DNA of 64,000 nucleotides from NCBI GenBank assembly GCA_949292215.1, contig CASEYW010000114.1, positions 1-64,000 on the forward strand. The letters run 5' to 3'. The position numbers and the translations under genes were made by a program. The stretch's first letter is position 1; each line of letters begins with the position of its first letter. Below are positions 57,544-64,000 of the stretch, piece by piece. This stretch comes from an uncultured bacterium. Lineage in GTDB: Bacteria; Verrucomicrobiota; Lentisphaeria; Victivallales; UBA1829. Below the pieces are notes generated by a model. The model was not told the origin of the DNA. It did no database searches and worked only from the letters and a program-made list of their open reading frames with translations.

Positions 57544-58493
57544 ACACTCTGAAAGAACAGATTATCGACCTCTTCAAACGCTGCGGCGCGGATCTGGTCC
57601 GTTTCGGCAATGTGGAGCGGTGCGGAGATCCGGCCGTCAAAACGATTTTTCCGCAGACAAAAACCGTTATCTGCGCAGCATTCCGTCAGCTCCGCGGAAG
57701 TCGCCGCGGAATCGAAGAGGGATCGACCTACTACCAGTACACAACAACTGCGGTTGAGGTCCTGGAAGAAAATGTCATGCCGACCGCTCTTCTGCGGGTC
57801 TGTGCACTTCTGGAAGACAACGGCTTCGAGGCTCTCCCCCAACGTCGGAACCAGACCGTCATGCAGGAGGAGGGCAGCACGAATTTCGAGGTTGATTACC
57901 GGGAAATCTATCGTGGCAGAAAAGCGGAAAACCAGCTTGATTTCGAACGCTGCGCAGTCGACTGCGGCCTCGGCGAACGCGGACTCTCCGGTTCCATTCT
58001 CACCGATGAATTCGGCCCCTGCCAGCGTTTTGTCTTCATTCTGACCGATGCCGTGATCGAACCCGATCCGATCGTCGAACCCCATCTCTGCGACCATTGC
58101 GGCGCGTGCGTCAAAGCCTGTCCCGGCCATGCGCTCGATCCGGAAAAAGGGCGCGACTCCTGGCAGTGCTCGGCTTACTACATCGGCGCCAACATGACGA
58201 AAAATCCGTTCATGCCGCCGGAAGCCTTCGCGGATGATCCGGAACGTCTCGCCATCATCACCGGAGAGACAAAACTCTCTCCGGAACGCGCACGGGAAAT
58301 CATCGACCAGGTCATCTTCTATCCTCCGATCAAACACAGCTACTGGTCCAGCATCTGCGGACGCGCCTGCGACACGGCGTGCTACATCCATCTGGAAGAG
58401 AAAAATGTCCTGACCAAAAAATTCCATACGCCGTTCCGGAAACGTCCTGAATGGCACCTGCCCGTCACCGAACCGGATCAGGCTAACAAATAA
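57540..58493 (+). CDS. QueG-like Fe-S oxidoreductase, paralogue 3
   Basis: A 317-residue protein with C184, C187, C190, C194 (CDHCGACVKACPG) and C273, C277, C281 (CGRACDTAC). CGLGERGLSGSILTDEFGP and FILTDAVIEPD repeat the shared core, and GSTYYQYTT stands where QueG has its catalytic Asp motif. The ATG overlaps the stop of paralogue 2 (ATGA), so the last two are translationally coupled and probably equimolar. A strong terminator follows. Confidence 0.82.
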   Translation: MNTLKEQIIDLFKRCGADLVRFGNVERCGDPAVKTIFPQTKTVICAAFRQLRGSRRGIEEGSTYYQYTTTAVEVLEENVMPTALLRVCALLEDNGFEALPQRRNQTVMQEEGSTNFEVDYREIYRGRKAENQLDFERCAVDCGLGERGLSGSILTDEFGPCQRFVFILTDAVIEPDPIVEPHLCDHCGACVKACPGHALDPEKGRDSWQCSAYYIGANMTKNPFMPPEAFADDPERLAIITGETKLSPERAREIIDQVIFYPPIKHSYWSSICGRACDTACYIHLEEKNVLTKKFHTPFRKRPEWHLPVTEPDQANK

Positions 58494-58510
58494 AAAGCAG
58501 CACAGCAAAC

Positions 58511-58551
58511 AAAAAAAGACACGGACCGAAAATACGATCCGTGTCTTTTTT
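58511..58551. terminator. Bidirectional terminator
   Basis: AAAAGACACGGA/TCCGTGTCTTTT, a 12-bp stem with flanking A and T tracts, between the Fe-S operon and the convergent dehydrogenase gene. Confidence 0.85.
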
Positions 58552-58576
58552 GTTCTCAGCTCTTTGAAAAAGAGTC

Positions 58577-59542
58577 TCAGTTCTCCGTCATGGTCAGTAC
58601 GACCTTGCCGATGTTTTCCGCCCGGCGGAGTACTCCGTGAGCCTTCTCGACCTCACGAATCGGGAACACGGCATGAATGTTCGTAATGAGTTTGCGCGCG
58701 CTGAAGAGCGGCCAGAGATTCTTGTAAAGAGCCTGAAGAATCGCGCTTTTCTCCTGCGGCGTACGGCTGCGCAACGTACTGCCGATGAGACGGATGCGTT
58801 TGCGCCAGACCGTTTCCAGATTGATACACGTTTCCGCGCCGCCCATTGTTGCAATCATGATCCAGCGTCCGCCGAAGACCATGTTGCGGAAACACTCGCC
58901 CATCAGCTTTCCGCCGATGCAGTCAAGAGCAACGGTCGGGGGATGCGCTTCAATTACAGGACGCACATCCTCGGTCCGGTAGTCCAGCACATAATCCGCG
59001 CCGAGCTTCCGGACAAAGGCCGCCTTCTCGGGGGAATCAATCGTTGTAATGACTTCCGCTCCAAGCTGTTTTGCATACTGAATCGCAGCAAGCCCGACTC
59101 CGCTGGCACCCGCCTGCATATAAAAGACATCACCGGGCTTCATGCCGCCTGCCTCCAGCTGCAAATTCAGATAAACCGTACACCAGACCTCCGGAAGAGA
59201 CGCCGCCTCAATCATCGAAAGCCCTTCCGGGATCGGAATCACCATTCCTGCAGGAACTGTCACGAGTTCGGAATATCCGCCGCCGCCCAGAAGCGCGCAG
59301 ACCTTGTCACCGGGTTTAACAGCCGCATCGACAGGCGCTTCGAGCACCTCGCCGGAAACTTCGAGTCCGCACCACTGCGGCCAATCCGGAGGAGACGCAT
59401 AGCAGCCGTCCTTCTGCATCAGGTCGGCTCGGTTCACTGCCGCGGCATGGACTTTGATCAGCACTTCGCCCTCTTTCCGGACCGGATCGGGCACTTCCGT
59501 CCAGGCAAAATTGAGTTTGTCGTCAAGAATCATCGCATACAT
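58577..59542 (-). CDS. NAD(P)H:quinone oxidoreductase-like MDR protein (PIG3/QOR type)
   Basis: A 321-residue MDR protein of the zinc-free quinone oxidoreductase branch. RADLMQKDGCYASPP, QAGASGVGLAAIQYAKQLGAEVITT (NADPH-binding) and ALDCIGG are typical of the TP53I3/QorA group. GGAGGTG lies eight bases before ATG 59542. It is eight bases downstream of a Gfo/Idh/MocA gene in a minus-strand run of sugar-type dehydrogenases. Confidence 0.86.
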   Translation of the reverse strand: MYAMILDDKLNFAWTEVPDPVRKEGEVLIKVHAAAVNRADLMQKDGCYASPPDWPQWCGLEVSGEVLEAPVDAAVKPGDKVCALLGGGGYSELVTVPAGMVIPIPEGLSMIEAASLPEVWCTVYLNLQLEAGGMKPGDVFYMQAGASGVGLAAIQYAKQLGAEVITTIDSPEKAAFVRKLGADYVLDYRTEDVRPVIEAHPPTVALDCIGGKLMGECFRNMVFGGRWIMIATMGGAETCINLETVWRKRIRLIGSTLRSRTPQEKSAILQALYKNLWPLFSARKLITNIHAVFPIREVEKAHGVLRRAENIGKVVLTMTEN

Positions 59543-59550
59543 GGTTTTCT

Positions 59551-60570
59551 TCACCTCCATCTAGTGTATCCGGCGGCGGCCAGCGTGACCTCGTGCACCA
59601 GATAATCGTGTTCGTATGTACAGGGATTTTTCATCTCGCCGCGAATGATCTTCGCCAGTTCGATGAGCTGATTTGCATAGCGGTCGGACTGCGGCTGGAA
59701 GCGGAGCGTGTGCTCTCCGGCGGGGAATCCGCTGGAATCCTTCGCCAGAGAGAGCGTGATCTCGACCGGCTTGCCGTCGAACCGTTCCACCGGACTGAAA
59801 ACAATCGACCCATCCGTTCCGGCGATCCGGATGCGGCGGCCAGACGTATTCGCACGATCCCTGCTGCAGGAGCGGAGCGTCACGATCGCATGCGGGTACT
59901 CCAGAACCGACATGCAGTTGTTCCGGATGGAAGCCGGATCGCCCGGTGCCGAATGCAGGAACGGCGTGACATTCTCCGGACGCCCCATTCCGGCAACCAC
60001 AAAGTCGATCAGGTGACAGCCGAGATTGTACATGATTCCCCCCGGGAATTTGCCGATGTATTCCTGATACTCCTCTCCGCCGTAGCAGTGGTTCATATCG
60101 GCTTCGATCTCGAAGACCTCGCCGAGCAGCTTCTCCCGGATCGCCCGGATGCAGAACTGAAACGCGGGATTGCCGCGGAACATGTACCCCATCTGAAAAG
60201 GAAGATTCCGTTCCCGGCAGCCGTCGAGCAGTTTTCTGTAGAGCGCCGGATCCTCGCCGGCGGGCTTGTCCATGTGCATGGGAAGATTGCGCTCCATGCA
60301 GCGCAGCGCGACCGGAACCAGATCGTTGTTCGGCACCTCCACGACCACGGCATCCAGATCCGGCGTATTCAGGACCTCCTCCTCGGTCATCCACCTCAAA
60401 TCCTTGTAGAAATCAAGGTTCGGAGTACCGCACCTCGGCGTTTTCGAGGTCTCCATGTCGTTGACCACGCCGACGATCTCGAAAACATCCGGCAGACGCT
60501 TCAGGGAAAGAATCTTCCCCGACGCATGTTCATGACAAATCCCGATCTGGGCAATTCGAATCTTCTTCAT
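59551..60570 (-). CDS. Gfo/Idh/MocA-family oxidoreductase, tandem copy A
   Basis: A 339-residue protein starting KKIRIAQIGICHEHASGKI. The EKP motif is replaced by MHMDKPAGEDPALY (DKP), and MGYMFRGNPAFQF and YNLGCHLIDFVVAGMG occupy the active-site blocks. It shares these unusual blocks with the next gene, so the pair arose by duplication. It lies between copy B and the MDR gene in one probable operon. The substrate is unknown. Confidence 0.87.
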   Translation of the reverse strand: MKKIRIAQIGICHEHASGKILSLKRLPDVFEIVGVVNDMETSKTPRCGTPNLDFYKDLRWMTEEEVLNTPDLDAVVVEVPNNDLVPVALRCMERNLPMHMDKPAGEDPALYRKLLDGCRERNLPFQMGYMFRGNPAFQFCIRAIREKLLGEVFEIEADMNHCYGGEEYQEYIGKFPGGIMYNLGCHLIDFVVAGMGRPENVTPFLHSAPGDPASIRNNCMSVLEYPHAIVTLRSCSRDRANTSGRRIRIAGTDGSIVFSPVERFDGKPVEITLSLAKDSSGFPAGEHTLRFQPQSDRYANQLIELAKIIRGEMKNPCTYEHDYLVHEVTLAAAGYTRWR

Positions 60571-60576
60571 TCTTCA

Positions 60577-61629
60577 TCACCCCTTTCCTTCCTTTTCATT
60601 TTTTTCCCATTCCATATACCCGGAAACAGCGAGGACCGCCTTCTGCACAAGATACTCATACTCGAACGTATACGGATTCTTCTTTTCTCCGCGTACATAC
60701 GCTGCAAAATCCTCCAGCTGATCAATATAACGATTGCGCATGGGACCAAACGAGAGCTCATGCTCTCCAGCCTCATAGACGTCATTTCCTTCGCGCAGGA
60801 AGAAACGGGCTTTCAACGGAAGATCATTGAATTTGGGATATGCGACATACGACTGCTCCAGGGGACGGAGTTCAAAAGTCGCTTTGGTTCCGCTGACAAA
60901 GAGACGACGCGAATTCTGACTGTCCGCCTGCTGCAGCGCAGTCTGAATGGTCGCAAAGGTTTTCGGATAGAGCAGGATGGCATGCCCGTTGTCATTGAGC
61001 CCATCCCCATCAATCTGTTTCTGAAATGAGACAATCCTCTCCGGAGCCCCCAGCATCGAAAGAATAATATCCACCAGATGAGACCCGAAATCATAAATTC
61101 CACCGCCCCGATATCCGGAAAGCCATTTCCGAAACTCGCCGGAATCGCGTGCACGGCTCATGGAGGTGTAGACCTCGAAAATCTGTCCGAACCATCCTTT
61201 CCTTGCGGCTTCAATACAGAACTGAATGGCTGGATTGCCGCGGAACATGTACCCCATCTGAAGGATCACATTCCGCTCTTTGCAGAGTGCGAGAAGTTTT
61301 CCGAATTCCGGAAGCATCTCTCCACCCGGCTTGTCCATGTGCATATGGAGCCCGCGTTCCGCACAGAGCATTGCAGTCGGAACCAGATCGGTCATTTCGG
61401 TTTCAACCGCCACGGCTTCAAGGCCGGGAAAGGCAAGAAGCTCCTCCCGCGACATCCAGGTCAGATTCTCATAACAGGGACGTTTGCCGAACGTCTCGCG
61501 GTCGGCGGGCGATTCCGCGCAGATTCCGACGATCTCAAATTCATCCGGCATCGTCCGCAAGGTTGCCATTTTACCGTCGGCATGTTCATGGCGGACTCCG
61601 ATCTGAGCAATTTTGATCCGTTTTTTCAT
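60577..61629 (-). CDS. Gfo/Idh/MocA-family oxidoreductase, tandem copy B
   Basis: A 350-residue paralogue of copy A: KIAQIGVRHEHADGKMATL, MHMDKPGGEMLPEF, MGYMFRGNPAIQF and YDFGSHLVDIILSMLG align directly. The two genes are six bases apart. The HEHA/D and DKP variants are shared by both and differ from the other family members in this window. Different C-terminal lobes suggest related but distinct substrates or sequential steps. Confidence 0.88.
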   Translation of the reverse strand: MKKRIKIAQIGVRHEHADGKMATLRTMPDEFEIVGICAESPADRETFGKRPCYENLTWMSREELLAFPGLEAVAVETEMTDLVPTAMLCAERGLHMHMDKPGGEMLPEFGKLLALCKERNVILQMGYMFRGNPAIQFCIEAARKGWFGQIFEVYTSMSRARDSGEFRKWLSGYRGGGIYDFGSHLVDIILSMLGAPERIVSFQKQIDGDGLNDNGHAILLYPKTFATIQTALQQADSQNSRRLFVSGTKATFELRPLEQSYVAYPKFNDLPLKARFFLREGNDVYEAGEHELSFGPMRNRYIDQLEDFAAYVRGEKKNPYTFEYEYLVQKAVLAVSGYMEWEKNEKEGKG

Positions 61630-61661
61630 TGTTTTTCCTCGTTTGTTTACCCCATTCTGAA

Positions 61662-62684
61662 TCAGCAGTCATCCGACCGGCCGCAGAGCTCTTCGATGAT
61701 CCGCGCTCTGCCGAGAATCGCCTTGTCATGAGCGCCTGTCCGGGAGGTCAGCACAACCGCGGCAAAGTGATTTTCGGGATCTGCACAGATCGTCTGTCCC
61801 GTATAGCCGGTATGATAAATCGTCTTTTCGGAAAGATTCCGCGGCCGCTGAAACGCCCGCATATCCCAGCCGAACGAACGGCGATCACCGTTTTTCTCGA
61901 ATCCGCATGTGGTAATCAGATCGTAATACGACTTCGAAAAGCGCTTCCGCTCCAGAATGTCCTGCACAAACAGGAGCATATCTGCGGCAGTCGAAAAACA
62001 GCTTCCGCTCCCGATCGGGAAACCGCAGTGGAAACAGACGCCGTCGTTATGCTGCCCCGCAGGACGGTTCGGATCCCAGTGTTCCACCTCATCGGGTCCT
62101 TCTCCGGGAGCATTCCACCGCGTGCGTTTCATGCCGAGCGGCTCCCAGATCCGGCGTTTTGCCGCTGTTTCCAGATCCGTTCCGTCGATCCGCTCGATAA
62201 TCTTCCCCAGCAGGATGAAGTTGAAGCATGAATACTCGAACGCCTCCAGACGCGGACGGACCGGGCGCTTATGATACAGCTCCCGGTAAAATATTTCCGG
62301 GTCCTCGGAGTCGTACGGTTTGCTGTTGTCGAATCCGCTCACATGCATCGCAAGATCCCGGACCGTAACATCGCACGCCGCATCGCAATACTCCGGCAGA
62401 TAGTTCACAAAAGGAGCATCCGGATCCAGCTTTCCTTCCGCGATCAGCTGGGCACAGCAGCCCGCAGTAAACACTTTTCCGACTGAAGCGATGTCGAAAC
62501 GGGAATGCTCCGTCATCGGCTTTTCCGCAGGATGAATGCACTGTTTTCCAACCGCAACCACTGGCAATCCGCCTGTTGCCGTGAAAACAGCCCCCTGAAT
62601 CAATCCGGAAGCCATCTGCCGCAAAGCTTCGTTTTCCGCGTTCCCGATCCCGCCTTCCGACCATGTTCTGTTTTGTTCCAGCAT
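61662..62684 (-). CDS. Serine hydrolase of the beta-lactamase/D-Ala-D-Ala carboxypeptidase fold
   Basis: A 340-residue protein without a signal peptide. S67-V-G-K70 in FDIASVGKVFTAG is the catalytic SxxK, Y151-S-C153 in FEYSCFNFILLG takes the place of YxN (Asn replaced by Cys), and HTG in TIYHTGYTGQ is the third motif. It probably acts as an esterase or amidase on a small substrate rather than as a lactamase. AAGGA precedes ATG 62684. It lies 17 bases after a dehydrogenase gene. Confidence 0.85.
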   Translation of the reverse strand: MLEQNRTWSEGGIGNAENEALRQMASGLIQGAVFTATGGLPVVAVGKQCIHPAEKPMTEHSRFDIASVGKVFTAGCCAQLIAEGKLDPDAPFVNYLPEYCDAACDVTVRDLAMHVSGFDNSKPYDSEDPEIFYRELYHKRPVRPRLEAFEYSCFNFILLGKIIERIDGTDLETAAKRRIWEPLGMKRTRWNAPGEGPDEVEHWDPNRPAGQHNDGVCFHCGFPIGSGSCFSTAADMLLFVQDILERKRFSKSYYDLITTCGFEKNGDRRSFGWDMRAFQRPRNLSEKTIYHTGYTGQTICADPENHFAAVVLTSRTGAHDKAILGRARIIEELCGRSDDC

Positions 62685-62701
62685 AGGAAATCCTTCCTGT
62701 T

Positions 62702-63706
62702 TCACTTTCTCATGTTCGACCAGTCGAACACAATGCCGACCGGAGGATTTTCCGAATCGGCAAGACGCGCATACACCTCTCCGGCATCCGCCGGTGAAAC
62801 CACCTCCGAAAGAAACGGAGCGATCCGCAGCCGTTTTCCCGAAAGAAAATTCAGGAATGCACGATAGTCATCCAGCTCCGTCCACGCATCCGGACGCGAA
62901 TCCACCCGCGGCCGCGTCATCGTATGCGTTCCCACCAGCGTCACCCCCCGGAGATGCACCGACTGATAAAAATCAATGGGCACATCCGGAATCCGTGTAC
63001 ATCCCAGCAAAGAGATCCGTCCCAGCCGGGAGACATACTCCAGCGCCTGCTGAAGCGCCGCCGCAACTCCGGTCACTTCCACCACGGCATTCACGCCCCC
63101 GTGCGTCACGGCACGGACTTTTTCGACGAACCCCTCCTCCCCCGGAGAAAACACATAGTCCGCCCCGAGTTCCAGCGCAAGCGCACGGCGCTCCGGTGAA
63201 AAATCCGCAGCAATCAACGGATACGCTCCGGAACAACGCGCAAGCTGAAGAGCAATCAATCCAAGCACTCCAAGTCCCGCGACCATCACACTCTCGCCAA
63301 GTCGGAGATTCAGACGCCGCACCCCCAGAAACGAAAATGTGGCAATGCGGGCAAACGCCGCCTCCCGACCGTCGATCGATTCATCTTCGATCCGAACAAG
63401 CTCACACTCTTTCTTCAGATGATGAGAACAGTGACCGCCCCAGGAAACCACACGGTCGCCAACCTTGAACGCCTTGACCGCAGAACCGGTCCGGAACACA
63501 TGTCCGCAGGAGCTGTATCCGGGAAAATACGGAAATGAGCCGCTGGTATTCGGCAGTCCGCAATAATTTGCCAGTTCGGTCCCCGCACTGAGAGCGGAAT
63601 AATCGTTCTCAATGAGCAGCTGATCCGACTCCGGGTCCGGCAGAACTTCCCCTGTCACAAAGACAGCCCTTTTCAGAGATTCAAACTGAATCCGGGAACA
63701 AAGCAT
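62702..63706 (-). CDS. Zinc-type sugar/polyol dehydrogenase (MDR), tandem copy
   Basis: A 334-residue MDR protein. The N-terminal catalytic domain includes ALSAGTELANYCG, YFPGYSSCGHV and VSWGGHCSHHL; VAGLGVLGLIALQLARCSG is the NAD-binding loop. The C-terminal block ends in NPPVGIVFDWSNMRK, repeated almost exactly in the next upstream gene, so the two are tandem duplicates. It probably oxidises a sugar or polyol related to the Gfo/Idh/MocA substrates downstream. Confidence 0.86.
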   Translation of the reverse strand: MLCSRIQFESLKRAVFVTGEVLPDPESDQLLIENDYSALSAGTELANYCGLPNTSGSFPYFPGYSSCGHVFRTGSAVKAFKVGDRVVSWGGHCSHHLKKECELVRIEDESIDGREAAFARIATFSFLGVRRLNLRLGESVMVAGLGVLGLIALQLARCSGAYPLIAADFSPERRALALELGADYVFSPGEEGFVEKVRAVTHGGVNAVVEVTGVAAALQQALEYVSRLGRISLLGCTRIPDVPIDFYQSVHLRGVTLVGTHTMTRPRVDSRPDAWTELDDYRAFLNFLSGKRLRIAPFLSEVVSPADAGEVYARLADSENPPVGIVFDWSNMRK

Positions 63707-63735
63707 GTGTTTCTCCTTTCCGCAAAAGACAGGAT

Positions 63736-64000
63736 TTATCCGATTTTTGTCCAGTCGAACACAATTCCGAGCGGAGGATTCTTGTTTTCCGCAAGCATCC
63801 GATACACATCGTGCGCCTTCTCCGGGGAAAGAATCTCGGAGATGATCGGACTGGCTTTCATCTTTCCGTTGGCCAGCAGTTTCAGAAACGCCCTGTAATC
63901 ATCCTGCTCGGTCCAGTGGTACGGCGAAGATTCCTGTTTTCCGCGACTGAACGTGTGCGCGCCAAACAGCTGAATTCCCCGGCGGTGAATGTATTTATAA
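63736..64000 (-). CDS. Zinc-type sugar/polyol dehydrogenase (MDR), C-terminal part, cut by the window end
   Basis: The last 87 residues of a gene continuing beyond 64000. LFGAHTFSRG, WTEQDDYRAFLKLLANGKMKA and ENKNPPLGIVFDWTKIG align with the C-terminus of the preceding dehydrogenase throughout, showing a tandem duplication. Its stop lies 29 bases before the next start, so both are in one operon. Confidence 0.85.
   Translation of the reverse strand, partial: YKYIHRRGIQLFGAHTFSRGKQESSPYHWTEQDDYRAFLKLLANGKMKASPIISEILSPEKAHDVYRMLAENKNPPLGIVFDWTKIG

Noticed and set aside
55556-58493. Calling the three tandem genes queG
   Set aside because: Cluster motifs agree but the catalytic DYH segment is not found, and three copies of a single-step enzyme would be odd.

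Overview
The window looks like chromosomal DNA of a moderately GC-rich, Gram-negative-type anaerobe. The best guess is a Lentisphaerota/Verrucomicrobiota member such as a Victivallaceae-like gut bacterium; this is inference from content, because no rRNA is present. Support comes from many Gfo/Idh/MocA oxidoreductases paired with AraC-type regulators and sugar-active enzymes, an animal/plant-like UDP-glucose dehydrogenase, a Tol/Exb-type envelope system, a candidate sigma-54 promoter, and several oxygen-sensitive Fe-S and radical-SAM proteins. Coding density is high and no rRNA, tRNA, CRISPR array, prophage or intact insertion sequence was seen.

Layout. 1-4.5 kb: an orphan OmpR-type winged-helix remnant, a GH38-like glycosidase divergent from an AraC regulator, and an IclR regulator. 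4.5-9 kb: GT8 glycosyltransferase, citrate synthase, an Hsp20 pair behind a candidate sigma-54 promoter, and a radical SAM protein. 9-14.5 kb: a WecA/TagO-type transferase overlapping a large EF-hand membrane protein of unknown function, then two Gfo/Idh/MocA genes. 14.5-18.4 kb (minus strand): esterase, UDP-glucose dehydrogenase, guaB. 18.8-30.5 kb (plus strand): an HTH regulator, gyrB, recA, a five-gene envelope-energisation operon (TPR protein, ExbB, ExbD, a TonB-position protein, a zinc-ribbon membrane protein), then glmM with a GlmU-like partner. 30.6-32.6 kb: FAD oxidoreductase and SDR behind a well-formed promoter/operator. 33.4-37.9 kb: a glycerophosphodiester to glycerol-3-phosphate to dihydroxyacetone-phosphate operon ending in a cupin regulator. 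37.9-43 kb: DUF6159-like membrane protein, AraC regulator, Gfo/Idh/MocA and dehydrogenase genes. 43.2-46.2 kb: tsaC, queD, a membrane-tethered MerR-like protein and ribF, tightly overlapping. 46.4-51.5 kb: more sugar-metabolism genes with an AraC regulator and a rhamnosidase-like enzyme. 51.5-54 kb: a radical SAM/MnmD fusion translationally coupled to rpe. 54.5-58.5 kb: a U32-like Fe-S protein followed by three diverged QueG-like paralogues. 58.6-64 kb: minus-strand sugar-type dehydrogenases and a serine hydrolase, truncated at the window end.

The best candidates for undescribed biology are (i) the U32-like + triple QueG-like operon at 54.5-58.5 kb, whose members keep two Fe-S cysteine clusters but show no QueG-type DYH motif, preceded by a 16-bp inverted repeat flanking 85 bp of AT-rich DNA; (ii) the radical SAM-MnmD fusion, which may join two successive tRNA wobble-uridine steps in one chain; (iii) the membrane-spanning MerR-like coiled-coil protein; and (iv) the EF-hand protein coupled to a WecA-type enzyme. 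Several housekeeping genes have recognisable -35/-10 promoters, including a perfect 14-bp palindrome in the spacer of the gyrB promoter.
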